Shown: in pieces, positions 1-14,800 of the stretch | How the letters are laid out: each line of letters opens with the position of its first letter | Numbering within the stretch: position 1 is the stretch's first letter | Position numbers and translations under genes: made by a program | The notes under the pieces: model-generated | The model's input: the letters and a program-made list of their open reading frames with translations, nothing else | The model's database searches: none | Told to the model about the DNA's origin: nothing | DNA from: Apoda limacodes | Taxonomy: Eukaryota > Arthropoda > Insecta > Lepidoptera > Limacodidae | NCBI GenBank assembly: GCA_946406115.1 | Contig: OX291543.1 | Coordinates: forward strand, 32,824,815 to 32,888,814 | DNA: 64,000 nucleotides | Direction of reading: 5' to 3'

Positions 1-3000
1 TAATGTACAAAATTATTGATGACAAGAGTTACATATATTATTAAATATAAACCTTGTAATTGGCACAGCACCGGAATTTTTTCATCTTTTGAAATAAATG
101 TCTACGCAAAGAATTTTATTTTCAATTACGTTGTAATTACATTTGTTTTCAATTAATTTAAAATGAATAAGGTTATTAAGTTTAAACCAACCTGGAAAAA
201 GTCCATTTTGCAATATAATTAACTCTACAAAGAAACAACTAAAATATAAGACGTTTTTTCGTCCCTTATAGTTTGGCAAATACTTTTTTTCATCTGTCAT
301 CATTTTGGAAAGTACTTTAGTCACGAAACAATTTTTTTGTACACGATCAGCTGATTCGATACAGTATACCAAGTGTATATGTCCTGCGTACCACAAACTA
401 TTGCCCAGTGGAGATTGTCTATCTTTGCGGCGCTAAAATTTTTTGCAAACATTTGTCAATTGAGTTACTGTCGTGTGGTCAAGTGAAGTAGGTACAACGC
501 ACCATATGTTTGTGGTACTACGGAACTTTATTTATTTTTACATATAATCATTCTACCTAGTTATTGAACAGATCTCGCAATAATAGCTGGCATTTGGTAC
601 TGAGACATTTGCATTTTTCATGTAACAGCGATAGTGAACGATTGCAAGTGTGTCGGCATAGTATAGGAACAATAGTAAAATATCCCTATACAAACGTTCC
701 AATGTTGCGTTACACGATCACGGACCCATTATTTTATCTGTATATAAAATATATAGATATCACTGCTTATGCAAGTAAGACATATATGTATACGAATATC
801 ATGAAGATATTTTACTATTCTTTCTGTACTATGGTGTCGGTGCCCAAAAGACACTACACCGGGCTGTTTCCAGAAACTCAACACGGTGTCACAGGTAGCA
901 CTAAAAGCAGGATAGCAAATACATTTTTCTGCAGGACGGAAGTGAGTTCTTGAACACAGCCCTGGCGTGTCGTTCAATGTGTTGTACATGTCAGCTCTTG
1001 TAGTGAGACCGATATAGTTTGTGTGGACTGTGTTCTGTGTTAATTCTATAAGTTTCACCGAATTTCCAACCATCCTTGTCTAACACCTCATTGGCTGTAC
1101 GTTGCCTCGCTTGCACAAGTACGCATTACACATGCCACATGCAGAACTCGCTTGAACGTCTTGTTGCTTCTCCCTAATGGGAGTTGGTTAATAAGGTGAA
1201 GTGACAAATCGTTTGAATGTACAGTTCTTGTGTTCCGAAACATTAACTATTCAGAATCTGTGAATTTGTCTTAGCTACTTAAACTAGATATTTAAAAAGT
1301 TGGCAGATTTCTTTAATTTTTATTTTATTTAAGGCTGCGCCCTACTTGAATGTGCAGTTTTCTGCTCGTTTTTAAAATCGATTCCACTGTCCTATTGCAA
1401 GTTTCAGACTGGAAAAAAATAACATGGCTTTCTACATTCTTTAACTAGTACATTACTTTATTTGTTTAAAGATATCTGTTAAAACATCGTTTTAAAAAAA
1501 CCTCTCTTTTTCTATTTTTAAATCATAACTCCTTATCAACTAGTAGCGGGAACATTTATTATTTCATGAAATGTTAAGATAAAGCGAAAATATAATACTG
1601 TAATAGAATTATTAAATCTTATGTGATATAACTGTAATTAATTATTTTCCACTTTTTACGCTGATCTATAATATATTTTTGCCACTGAAAAATGAGAATT
1701 GTTGATTACAGCTTTACGCCCATAAAGCAAATGTATATGCGCGTTGGGGGCCCTCTTAATTAGATTGCAATAAATTAATTGTTCTGCCATCGCGAACTTG
1801 TCATTGTACTTATATATTATTAAAGTCAATGTTTCGGAACGCAAAGAATGATTAAAACTAGTTTGGTTTAAATTTCTAGTACATTCGGCATTACACTTTT
1901 CATATCGCATTCAGAAAAATTGTTCTATTAGTATGGAGTTTATACAATCTAGAAATTGAAATCAAAAGCAAAAGTCCTGTTTGTGGCATAACATCACCTC
2001 GGTCCATGCTTATATGGGTTTCTTCAATTTTCAGGTGAATCCACGTACTTGTGAGGTGGTCGCGGATTGGTTCTGCACCTTCACTTCTATACATAAACCC
2101 CCGCTTTCCCTTCCCCCCGGGCAAAGGCTTTTGAACTCTAACACGGTGCCGTAAAGACTATTTCCCCACGCCTTTACCCTAGTGACGTCACGCTGAATTA
2201 CTAGTGTATATGTGTGTCTAAAACCTGTAGATATATGTAAGTGTAAGCGGGTAGTGCGTGGACATGTACAGAAAGGGAAAAAAACTAATGTGATATTGCG
2301 AGTGCTGAATGAAGTTGGACGAAATGTTAATGAAAACGCCGTTACCTCGATGTATAAAAATATTTTTTTAATTTTTAGTAACGAGTTTCGGAGGTTGCAC
2401 CTTGCAAATGTGTGGTCACAAGGTATGTTCTTAAAATAATGTTGATTTACGTTGTTCTTATGACTGATGATAAGTACATTGGCTTGATGAGGTTTCGTGA
2501 TTTGTCCTCTCTTACTGCTAACAAGCGGACAGAGATGTCTCAAATAAAAATTAACTCACAATTGTTTTGGGTTGATACAGTTACAACACGATAATGCAAT
2601 ACGAAAAAAATACTCTTAATTTGGGTTTAACTTGGACATGTGGAAAAAAATGTTGACCAAATGTAAATTGTTCAAAGGTTTTATAAATAAATACAACGGA
2701 GTAGATTGTAAAAATTTACTTATGGTCGTAGTCGGACAACATTTCTTATATGCAATCAAAACTGTACATTATTTAATTGTTCAACTAAATAAAAGAACTG
2801 TTTTTAGCATATGTTATATATTTATGATCCGAATTCATATTTCTCAGAGCAGGGAATTTGCCATGGGAAGGCACTTTAATGGCATCACGAAATTACACTA
2901 GTTCAATGTTGAAAACTGTTAAGTCTCATTTAAAACTGATAGTCGTGGCTGATATACTTTTGTTGTATTATAAGAGGCCATTGTTTCTAATTATCTTAAA

Positions 3001-6000
3001 TTATCTGATTTATATTTTTATCATTAATTATTTTTTAAAGAATTACATGCCGTGAGGTGAGGCACACTTTCCCACCTGCTTATTTGACTAAGTTTGTAAT
3101 GTACACTCATGAAAAAAAAACAAAAATACTAATTTTAGTTAAAGTTTTTTCATAGTAAAGTTGCAATGCAATCTGAAATATTACAACCAACAACCAATTT
3201 GATTTTGGTAAAAAAAAACTAAATACTTTTTTCCATGAAGGTACATTATATCAAAGAGATCTCAAAAAGTGCCGTTTTAGGCTACGAGAGCGGTTACTAT
3301 GGGTTTGGCTCTTAAGCATCTAGTTTATCTTTTTTAAGTCAATGGTGTATGTAATAATATTAATTAAAAAATTTATGTTGATTTTCATTATACAATTACA
3401 AAACAGAATTAACACCTGAAATTAGTCTGACGATATTAATATGCTATGTAATCTGTAATAAAATTATAGTTCAATTTTATTAAAATTAACGTCTAATAAA
3501 TTATGCACTGTGTGCACTGATGCCAAAAAAAGATAAGTAATACAATAACTTTGTCATTATTGTTTTTGCTAGTTCTGCCAAACATTTAATTTAAAGCGTT
3601 TTTATCTGGTTTTGAAATTAAGTTTTAAAATGACATGAAAACGATATTTAAAAAAAAAAATAGATCTTGGGTGAAACGGTGCAAGATCATTCCCATAGTA
3701 GGCGCTGTTGTTAAAACAATATTTAAAATCGAATGTATTTGTTATGAAAATGTTCTTAAAATAATTGCAGTTGGTAGTCAGTTACGTTTTAAACTGAATT
3801 TAGGAAGCTCAAGGCGATAAACCAAAAAATAAATAAATGAAAATCATTGCCTTTGAGCAGTAGAATTAAATTGAATGAAATTTTTCACTAAATCTTTATA
3901 TAAAAACGCGGATATTATATCATTACTATGAAAATTGTTTCTATAAAGAAATTGATAATTGAAAAATTTTGCCGAAAATATGTTCGTTCGAAAAACTTAT
4001 ATGCGGTTTATACTAAAAACGGTATACGAAGTCATCACAAATTTTTAAACTTAACCACACTTCCTTGCACATTTATTTTTGACTGACATAACAAAACAAA
4101 AGCAACATATTCTTGTTAAGGTACAAACTGCATAACACTAAACATCGATAACTTTAAATATTTTGTTACTTAAAACGTCTTATTGTCGTATAGCAGCATT
4201 AACCATAGTCGCAAAAACTTATTCATAAAATGCAAGACAATTATTAAAGAACCAAAGTTTTTATTGAATTAATTAAGTGTATGAATTCAACAAAAACTGG
4301 TTATTTAATGATTGACTGAAATTTCATTAATGAATGTGCATTTTGCTTAGTAATATATGATAATAATGCATTTTAGGCAGCGAAATGTTGTTAGTTATAT
4401 ATATTTAGTGCACCGAAAGTTGTATGGGCAAAATATGATTGGGATTCATCTTAAATTGGAGCTCCAATTTCTAGTGTACTTTGCTTACTGTGAATCTTTA
4501 CTTTCGAAAATTGAATAATATCTTTCTATGAAGAAACTTATAATTTAACTATACTGAGAATTGAAACTGAGAGAAAAGTGTCTTAGAAGTTATATTATGC
4601 GGTTTATACTGATAATGGTGATAACAATACTAAAGCATCACCATTTTTTAAATGACTCCACATTTCTTTGGACGATGCATTTCATTTAAAATGGAGCTCC
4701 AATATCTCGTACACTTTTACTAAATATTTTTTCGACAGTAAAATCTTTTGTGTAAATGACAAGGAAATGTTGCAAATAAATTGAAAACAACAAAATCAGA
4801 CAAAAAAAAAAATATGTTGGTCAAAAATAAATCAAATATCAGTCCATTTTAGCAATTTTAATTAACAAAATAAATAATATATTTGAAAATAATAACATAG
4901 TATCTTATATACAAAAATGTGTATAATTTGGTTGAAAAGTTTAAACCTTTGTTCAAAAAATATCAGCAATCTAAAGAATTAGTATGTAGATACTGTTTTA
5001 AGATCTGTGCCCTGCTTACTGTGTAAGTGGTACCTACGTGTAAAGTATATCTGCGCGGAAATTTACTTTAGGTAATAGCTTGTTTAATATCATCTTTAAA
5101 AATATAATTTCGATATTAGATGCCAACATATTTTTTGATTTAAGATATTGACTGCACTTCTTATCTGTAATTGTTTTATCGTAAATTTAGGCGAAGAAAT
5201 CTGCCAATTTTGTTATTTATCCGATATTTATTCAACCCTTAGAAATATTTCCAAAAACTACTCTGTTACAATGCAGTTTACTATTGGAAGTGTTTGACAG
5301 TAGGCTCGATATTATTTTTTTAACGATATTAAAACGATTAGTAAATTTCCGGAGCAAGAATGCTTTTATGACAATTGGACGTCCGAAACTTTCGGACGTG
5401 GCGATTGAATTTTATCATTTTGACAATAGCAAAATTGACATAAAAATGGCGGGTCCATTTTCGTCAGGAATAAATTTTTGATTTAAATAAAAATGATTGT
5501 GTTTCTATGACGTTTACGGAACGGATGGTGCTCATAATGTGATGGTTAGGCTGTTGCCCGCGATCAGATTGGTGGCTTAAATCTTTCTTACTGCACAAAA
5601 AAAAAAATCAGGTCTAACATAAATTGCCGAAATCTTTTATTTAATAAAATATGTTTTAGTTTTTTATGTTATATCTAATAACATAGCGACATATAAGGTA
5701 CCTATAGCAGTTTATTTCGTAGAGGATTAACATGCTAACATTTTTATTTGTTGACGTTTTAGAGTTAATTTTGCATGTACACATCAATTTTAAGTAGCAT
5801 CTTAATTTTTCAATATACAATTGTTATATATTATTTTAAATCTAATAAAAGGTCAATAGATTGTTGTATTTAGAGATTTAAGCCACCTACGTGAAGTAAG
5901 GTGTAGGAGATGTGTTATATATTGAATTCGGTTTCAAGTAAGCCTCGACTTTAATGATTAAAGCAATCAAAAAATAAAGCGATCATGTACTTACATACTG

Positions 6001-9000
6001 CTAGTGAAGTGGGTAAACGGAACCCGGTTATACTCTAGTACTGATAAGTATTGACGAAGGGAATTGATTAGAAATAGCGTGAGAAGATACACGGCTCTCT
6101 TTAGTTTAACTGTCTGGTTTAAAAATATCGAAAGGTTAATTTTAGTCACCGGATATTGCCCACTTACAGCAGCAGATTTTACGGCGCATATACTACCTGT
6201 GAGTTGTGGACAGCGTTCCTACTAAAAGTGGACGTTTTGCAAAAACCGTTTTATGCATTACTCAGACACGTTCTGTAAAAAATATGGTTAGTTTAGGAAC
6301 ATTTTTTTATGAAACAAAATTTCACTATACATGTTTTTACGTTTGTCAATGGGTTTGAATCATGGTCATTAAATTTTAGTCAGATCTACTTAGCGGATTC
6401 GGAGAAATCTTTGCAAAAAAGTTGTCATGGATTCACTTTAAACAAAGTTGATTTTGAAAACTATCTAGTTTGGTAATAAGCCGTGTATCTTCATTGGAAT
6501 GTGTTGAGTGGGGTGGAATTGCGATTGTTCCTAATAGGAGTGGGAGATAGAATGGGAAAGAGATTTTAATAGTGTGAGTTGAAAAGGGAGGGAAATGGTT
6601 CTGCGATTTAAGATTGATAAGAGAGAGTAGGTAGGATAGGTTTAGGTTTAGGTCGTCGTTTAGATTAGGAACGTCATAGAAACAAACTGAATTTTACTGA
6701 CTAGGGATATGTGAATAATTATAATAATCAAATTGGTTATTTTAGTTTTTTTTTACTTTACGACAGTACTGTCAGGTTAATTCTTCCATCAATAAAATAT
6801 TAGGTTTTCATACATTTGTAACGATTCTCTATTAATTAGTTTGTAATTTAATTTTCAAGTGAACTGCTTCAAATTGAATGTTAAAATATGTAGGAGTCTG
6901 TTAAGTATTTGTATTTTCCTCCGATTTGTTTTTTTATAGTAGAAAATAATGTATTTTTTATGTTCTTGCTTTGTAAGTTTGAAATATTAATGGATTAGTC
7001 TGAGCCAGGCTTTACTTCGACCGAGATAAAAATAAACAAAGTTTTACGAGTTGGTATTATGGATTATCTTGTCCAAATCATCGAAATTGACCTTCTACAC
7101 CTCTGCCAAATTTAAAGTTAATAGCATTACAGAATCTGCTGTCAAAATTATTTTCAAAAAATCTTTTTGAGACATGTGTAGAGACTCATTTTTTCTTTTG
7201 TCAATGTCCAATATTGTTCATAGGATTGAATATAAAATTTCCACAGATATGGTTAATGTAAAATGCCTCGCTGAGACTAAAACCTTAATATATTTACAAT
7301 ATAACGTCCGTTGTTGGCACAATGTTAACAAACAAGTACAAATTTAGGAGATACGTCGTTGTTTTCGAACTTGCGTCATGAGGTGACTCCACTACTCGAC
7401 CACAAAGTTATGTTCCACTTCCACATTGCAGTCACAATCAATAATCGGTTAAAAGCGTTATATTGTAAAGTTTCGTACGGCTTAATAGTTCTTTAATAAA
7501 TTTACGTTTTAGACCACAATCGCTCGGCTTCTTCTTTCTTCTTCGATAATGAATATTGACCAAAAACAAGTAAAAGACCTATCTTAAATAATAAAATTAT
7601 CCATAAGTGACATTGTACATAACACAATTTCTAATTATGTCAAATTTTTCGAAACTTTTCTCTGAACATTGCGGATACCAAAAGTAAGATTAAATAAAAG
7701 CGTTATGTATGTTTCAAACCAAATGCAAGCAAAGCAAAGCATCTACATACGTAATAAAACCAGTTATTCTTTGTGATTGCAAATATGTGTTAAGTATTTC
7801 GAATTGTATGATTTTGATAAATGTCAAATCGCCACAAAATATCACAAATCCATCTTCTTTTAGTTTCGGTATTTTGTTTGGTAAGTACCTAAGTATTTCG
7901 TTATCGGTTTTCCGCTCGCTCTCCCTTCCCATCATCAAAGGTTTAGCTTTAAATATTGTTGTTTGCCTTATGAAAAATGTGATCTTACGACGATTATACT
8001 TAACTATGTCGCAGATGTTTGTGTATTTTATCAAAATATTTGACGAATTCTCTAACTATCCTTTTTGATCCTATTTATATATATAAATATATGTAATATC
8101 ACGTTTTAAGAGGTGACCATATGGCCAATTGTAATTAATGTTTTTATGTAATCTTGTAAACATATTTAAATTGTTTTGTAATTTACAACAGCAATGTCTT
8201 GTGCATAATTTATTTACAAATGTTAACAGTTAGTTAACATCTGTAAACAAATTAGGTTTGATCATGTTTACTGCCTGGACAAATTAACTAGTCAAAGAAA
8301 AATATTTGACACTTTCCTTCAATTTCACGATCCATTCTGTTTCTTACATGCAAAGCTTCTATGATCTATTGTAATAGATTGCTGCGGGTCGAGTAGTTAA
8401 TTTGTTAAAGGATTTAAAATTTTTGATACTATATAGTTGGTCGCCTCATAATTTAAAATTTAATCGAATACTAACTAAATTGTAACAAAATGTGTTTGGG
8501 TTTGTAATACTTTTGATAATAAAAAAAATAGCGTTTGTAGAATTCGAATGTCTGCGATTGCAATTTGTAATGAGGATTAAATTGCCTTGAAATGATTATG
8601 TACTGAAAGGTATATTTGTTGAAGATTTGACAAAGTACGTTCAACTGGAGTCAATTGGTAGCGGAAAGGGCTTTATTGGTAGCTTGATTTCTATGTAAAT
8701 AGTGTGTTGTAACGAGTCACTGTAAAACGCACTTTATGTGTTAAACAAATAAGCTGAGTTTGCGGTGATCGTATAGTTTAAGTATCCATATATAAGCAGC
8801 GTGACTAGAAGTTATACCTTTGTCTTTGACGGTAGTTAGGAAAAAGTGTATTTCTTCAAATATTTCTCATTTTAACCGGAATATAGTTGTTGATAAAGTG
8901 TTATAAAGTATGAAGAGCTCTTCATTTAGAATTTATTGTGATGGAAAATTGTTCGTTCCAACACGAGACCTCGGTGTATAATAAAACTAGTAAAGCCCTC

Positions 9001-9550
9001 TACGCAAAATAAAACTTTAATGAACCGAACTCTTAGTTCCGCAGTGATTTAAAAATAAATATGTAAATTTCTTCTTATCTTAGTAAGTAAAAGATCTCAT
9101 ATGTCATATTTTTTTGTTTTGTCTTTTTTATATTTTGAGGAACTTCGGAGTATTCGAGTTGATTTAAAGACAACCTATGTAAAATAAAAATATATTGATG
9201 TATATAGCCTGTGTTTTTTATTTCGACCCGCGACCGCGAGGCGAGTTAACTCATCCAGTCTTTACAAGTAAGTGAACAAAATGATTAGCATGCCCAAGTC
9301 ACCACACGAAGAAACTATAACGTGAATAACACTTTTATTCTTATTTTTGAGACGTGAAACTTCAAACAACCAGTGATTGTAAAATTCCGAGAGATTGGTT
9401 TAAAGAAAACCCGAACATTAACACACACAAGTCATCAGGTCCTCAATATGCAAAGCTCTAAGAAAACGGATTTTTATACTAATATACTTTTATTGTCAAT
9501 ACATATTATACATGGAAAACACCCAGAATCAAGTCCAACAAAAATGTTTA
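1..9550. other. AT-rich non-coding stretch
   Basis: No exon, domain or transposon end that I can support. Short open frames (for example 564-953 and 5284-5481) lack recognisable protein. A GC-richer patch at 1990-2200 with a TGACGTCA is the only compositional contrast, and a purine-rich patch with GGTTTAGGTTTAGG lies at 6500-6660. Confidence 0.6.
3930..4770. repeat. Degenerate direct duplication, period about 600 bp
   Basis: Blocks such as ATATGCGGTTTATACT (about 4000 and 4597) and AATTGGAGCTCCAAT / AATGGAGCTCCAAT (about 4455 and 4688) recur with drift. No coding potential; looks like an old duplication or repeat. Confidence 0.5.
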
Positions 9551-9559
9551 TAGCATAAA

Positions 9560-9645
9560 TGTTTGTCCTGTGCGGGGATCGAACCCATGTTTTCCAAAGT
9601 GGCCACTTTTAGCATAAATGAACTTTCCAGCCTGCACGTCAATGA
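9560..9645 (-). repeat. tRNA-derived SINE fragment
   Basis: The minus strand carries a T-arm/B-box like GGGTTCGATCCCCGCACAGG preceded by an acceptor-distal sequence, typical of tRNA-derived SINE heads. No anticodon arm survives. Confidence 0.35.
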
Positions 9646-10087
9646 TATCTAGCAAATAAAACTTTCTAAAAATTGCTTACTTGTACATAAAACATTTAAT
9701 TTGAGCACTTTTTTGAAAATGAATTTGTATTTAATGGAAATTAAAAAAATATAGTGGGGGCGCCACTTTCACTTATGCTAGCCCATTAAGAATATTTGGT
9801 TACGGCACAAAGGTTGTAAAATAAATCGTACTCGTTCGTGACTCATGTAACGCTGTGTGATATCTCAGCCTGACGTTCTCTCTCTCACTGACAAATTGTT
9901 GCTTTATTAATTATTATAGAGTTCCTGTATTTCCATCCCCTAGCAGGTAGCCGCCGTGACTATCAGTGAATATTTAAAGTGTGATTGGATATCTATTGAA
10001 TGTTTTTTATTTATTATTGTACAAAAAAAAAACAAAAGTAATTATTATTTAAGAAAATCCGCAAACCCAGAGAAAGAATAAATTTAC

Positions 10088-10505
10088 AAAAATCGGCAAA
10101 GTGCGAATCGGACACGCGCACGAAGGGTTCTATGCCATTACCTGAATAAAACGGCACGTTGGTTGTATGAGAGCTCCCTTAAATATTTAGTATATATTAA
10201 TTTAATTATTTATTGTTAAAGTGAATATATAACATAACATTCCGTGAATATTTCAAGCGTCTTCCTGTTACCGTTATATATATGGAGCAAAAAAATAAGG
10301 TTTGTTGTGTGGGAGCCCCCTTAAATATTTATTTTATTCTATTTTTTTTATTATTTGTTATAGCGGCAACAGAAATACATCTGAGAAAATTTCAACTGTC
10401 TATCATGGTTCATGCCTTCAGCCTGGTGACAGACGGACAGACGGACGGATGGATGAACAGCTAAGTCTTAGTAATAGGGTTCCGCTAATTACCCTTTGGG
10501 TAACA
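10088..10505 (+). repeat. Copy of the GGCCAAGTGCGAGTCGG lepidopteran repeat
   Basis: Head AATCGGCAAAGTGCGAATCGG, body with GGGAGCCCCCTTAAATATTT, and tail AGACGGACAGACGGACGG...AGTAATAGGGTTCCG. Same layout as the copy at 53865, without the 5S-like part. Confidence 0.7.
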
Positions 10506-10689
10506 AGCGCTTGTACAACAAAGTAGATAATATTATATTGTCCATTAACACTTGTACTCTATGAACTTACGGATAGGCACAATCAGCTATATACTATTAT
10601 CTGACAAGCCTGTCTGTCTGGATCTGGAGTCTGGATGGGCGCGCGGTGCGTTAACGCCTGGCGAGGCATAGCGCATTGTTCCAGCCGGA

Positions 10690-10920
10690 ATCTTATTGTG
10701 AGACGTTATGACCACACACAGTGCCGCCGCATTAAACCCCCCAACCTTTATTCAAAAATTGTTTGCAAAATATAAATATCTATACCGCTCTCCATCGACA
10801 GAGAATTCATCCTCACAGCATAAAACCTGTCACACGGTTTCAGAGGTGCTTCCCTTCGTGGACGCTTGGGTTGTGGAATAAACTCCCTGCCAAGATTTTA
10901 TCTGTGCTGCAGCTAAACTT
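10690..10920 (+). mobile_element. LINE C-terminal fragment
   Basis: Plus-strand frames read RFQRCFPSWTLGLWNKLPAK, the 'R..LWN.LP' tail that ends many insect LINE polyproteins. Short, frameshifted and followed by the CGGGTGAGCCGTAAGCTTG repeat at 10960-11000. Confidence 0.5.
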
Positions 10921-11863
10921 AAGGCGCGAGCGTTATGCCATTAGTCACGACAACCGCATAGCATCGGGTGAGCCGTAAGCTTGTTTGCCACCTTGTTTAA
11001 ATAAAAAAGATGTTGCCCCCTTTTTTTAACCTACAATCTGAGTAACATTTCAATTGCGCCGAGCCTGGGTTTTTTCTATACAAAATGTGACACTTTAACA
11101 GATTTTATCGCGCAAAGCAACACCAACCCCACCATAGCTCAGAGATGCCATAGCTGTTACGCAATTTCCCAAAAGCTTTAATTCACCTCTTGTTTTTCTT
11201 ATTACCTACTGCACGACTTGCCTTCAAGCGTTGCATTCCCAACAAAAAATTTCCTTCGTTTTATTCATGTTCATTTTAAGGCCCACCTGTTGGGAAACTG
11301 CTAAGGCCACCGAGAATTGTGCCAACTTTTTCAAGTGATTCTGCCATGAATACTGTGATGCCGGCGAAACCAAGGTGACCTTATACATAGATATGGTTTA
11401 GAAACAAGATGGGTCTGCAGTATTTTAATAAAATTTGAAAAATCTGTTTCATGCCCCTGATTAAAAAAACGGAAAGAGCGTGTGGGTAACGTTGGCGCAC
11501 CGATGGTTCAGTACTTCCCACGCAAAAACTAAACCCAATTACAAACTTTTAGTTTTTTCAAGTACTTGTGAACTGTATCGTAAGTTGTATTCGTCAAAAA
11601 GGAAATGGGACTAGAGAGGTAACCCATGACCTTTTTAGATTGACATTTTAATAATAAAACGAGAAAAAAGGGTCATGTTGAACATTTTCTTCTTTCTTTA
11701 ATTTTAAAATAGTTCTTATTTTAAATCTGTCTCCAACCATTCTTCAAATTCTCTATTCTTTATAGCTACACCTGTTCCTTCCCTATTGCTTCCCATCTGC
11801 AATCTTTTGATCTTCATATCTTGTGTTATGTATGATATTCAACACATTCCGGTCAATATTTTT

Positions 11864-14800
11864 TTAAATGGCCCCCCTTCCTCGTCCCCTGCCCCTAAAT
11901 CCCCCTCTGCCTCTAGGTCGAGCCCCTTTATTAGTGTTAGGGGGACTCTTAGGCCTCAAAGCTTCGATCCTCTCGGTGCACCCTGTACTCTCCCTGCCCT
12001 CGGTGAAGTAGGACGCATATAGTTCGGCGTTGAAGTTTGAGTTGGTCAGTTCGTGGCCGACTGTGACCCAGCCTGGACGGATCGTAGAGTCTTTACCAAA
12101 TAAATGCAGTCTATAACAACATAAAATTTATCAATATAAATAAATACTTTCATAGCAAACATGCAGTCAAAAGATTAACCTCGAGCCAGGTTTTGAACCT
12201 GCAACCCTAACATTCCGTGTCAGTGCTCTACCACTGAGCTATCGAGGCACAAGTCTGGCTGATGAAAATCCCAACTACATCTTTGCTCTGGAAATAAGCT
12301 CGTAATGAGCGTCACATACAACTCCTAGTGACTTATAAAGTCCTTCTTACAAACACACACAAAATCTTCATAGAAGTAAGAAATACAATATAAATATACA
12401 TACATAGAAATAATCCTAAGCTAATGTGTCGGTTGGACTGCGACGTAACAGTCGACCTGGCCGTTCTGCTATTTTAATTTTCGCTTATATTTTTTGTGTT
12501 TTTTAATAATCAAAATTCGTAATTATAAATGGTTTTAGTTTAATCTATATTTGAATTACTCCTTATTAGCAAAAAGGCGTGTTTACATAAACATAGAAAA
12601 AAAACTTAGTACAACAAAATTGTATCAAGTACAAAATTAACATTGCCAGCGCCCCGCCCGCCCGTAATTCGGGTGAAGGCTTTGAACTGTTTAATTAACT
12701 CCTTAAATTGTATAAAACGTGGAACAGGGCTATGAGCTTGCATAATATAATTATGAACATACCTTCTCCTTCCCAAACAAAAGTGCTCCATGATATGAAA
12801 TATCTCGATAGGCTTCTCCGTACTTCCGAACTCCGGGTCCTCAGAGATGATCAGGTCTATGTCCACGTTGGCGTGGATGAAGTCTCCGTCGACAGACCGC
12901 CGCACCGTTCCCTTGATCCCCATCAGACAATGCTCCTTCGTCCTCTGGAACACCGCGTTGTGCTCCAAGTTTTTAGAATGTCCCGGATTCTTTATGTTTG
13001 TTTTTATCCAGCAGATGTCTTCACAGCGTCGGAAACCCCATTTTTTCAAACATTCCCGACCCATGTCTAAACCTGAAAAGGATAGTGTTATACTGTTTAC
13101 TATTATTGGAATTACAAAAAACTAATTTTACATTTAAAGAAAATTAATAATATATTAGAAAACAATTAATAATAAATTAGAATCAGTAAAAACAGTACTA
13201 TTCAAAATTCAAGTATCATTATCATATTACTTTTTTGAAGATAAACTATAAGTTACTAGTTACTGCCGCTTCAAAGTCACAACGTTCTGGTGAGAAAAAA
13301 TGGCGTAGGAAGGTCTCCACCAGTCGCTCATTTGACTTTAATTAATCAATACAAATTATCAAGTAAATTATGTTAACATGTTTATCTTCAAAGTGGTCTT
13401 TAATTGTGTAATAAACTTTTTTAACAAGTTTCTGTTTTACAAAATTTATGAAACTATATAAGTTTAATTGACATAATTCTGCAGGGATTTTATTGTAAAA
13501 ACGGAGGCATTGTCTTTTAAATGATTCATCTATTTTCTTAAATTTTCTTTTCTGGATCAGAGCAAGTTTGTGTCTATTTTAAGTATTATCAAACTTGAAT
13601 ATTGCTATTCCTTATAAAACAATCAAAATTTTTATAAACATAAATTAAATTATCTAATATATAATGAAACGGTAATGTTAAGACCTTGATTTCTTTAAAT
13701 TCATCTCTTGAAGAGATAAGAAAAGATGGGACAGATTGTAAATTGCTCAAACAGCCCCCTTCTGCAGCAAAAAGATTGTTTGCATACTAGCTGCGTGTCC
13801 CCATAGTAAAATATCGTAGGTCATCACGCTATGAAAGTAGCTGAAGTGTACTATCCAGGCAGTAGCTTTGTCCGTAAGTTGACGAATCTTTTTAACCGCT
13901 AATGCTGCAGAACTAAGCCTATTCGCTAATTTAGCTATATGTGGGCCCAACTGAAGCTTTGTGTCTAGGGACCTAAGAATACTGTATTGGTCTAAAGTTA
14001 GAGAGGTCAGTTGTACTACCTGATTTAAATATATGTATTACTTTACTGTACTGAGATCAGGAAATATACCGCACGCAATATATTTTTATTTTATATTAAT
14101 TATCAAAACCACTCACACTTGTCGTTTTCAAGTAGCTTATGTCCTTTCTCGTGACTCAAACTATCTCCATGCCAAATTTCATCCAAATAGGTTTAAGCTT
14201 GAAGAGGTACAGACAGATAGACAGATAGATAGAATTTATAAAATTTGTATTGACAGTATGGATTATAATTTAGAATTATATTTTAGTTTTTTTTTTTAAA
14301 TTCATGCATGCTCAAATATTTGTATACCGCAAACAATGGTAAAACAAAGAGAACATCATAATATTTGTATTTTGGGCAGTATGTGTATATTGGATTAAAT
14401 GGATGTGTATATAAAGGAGTGTGTGTATGAAGGCAGTGACTGACCCTCGGAGGTGCCGCACCAGAGGAAGACGAAGGAGCGTGGCTGCGCAACGAGCTGC
14501 AGGTCGAGCGAGATCACGTCCTGCCATCGCCAGCCCGAGCCAAGCGGGGGCTCCACCAGGATCACGTCAAATTTGTTACCCATCTGCTTCAGGTCGAATG
14601 TCTGATAACAAATCACTAAAACGTGAGCCAAAAACACTGAATAACATATACAGAGTGACTTGCAGAGTCTAACTGATACCATCTCTTAAGAGTCCAGTGG
14701 CTGATAAAAAAGGAGATTGCACAAGAGTGAAAAAAGGTAAATTTCATGTGAGTACTTAAGTTTAATCTCAAAAGTAGCAATGGATTCTATAGTTGACCTA

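Noticed and set aside
564..1073. Overlapping open frames on both strands (129 and 114 aa)
   Set aside because: Low-complexity composition, no domain, no splice context; chance frames in AT-rich DNA.
6630..6655. Telomere-like repeat (GGTTTAGGTTTAGG)
   Set aside because: Only two to three units and not the insect TTAGG motif; within a purine-rich patch.
12178..12248. Functional tRNA gene
   Set aside because: Folds as a cloverleaf but lacks T33 and has a broken T stem; better as a tRNA-derived repeat.
12708..13125. Plus-strand frames across this interval
   Set aside because: They are the antisense of METTL14 exon 5.
14421..14672. Plus-strand Arg-rich frame
   Set aside because: Antisense of METTL14 exon 4; its odd composition only reflects that exon's GC content.
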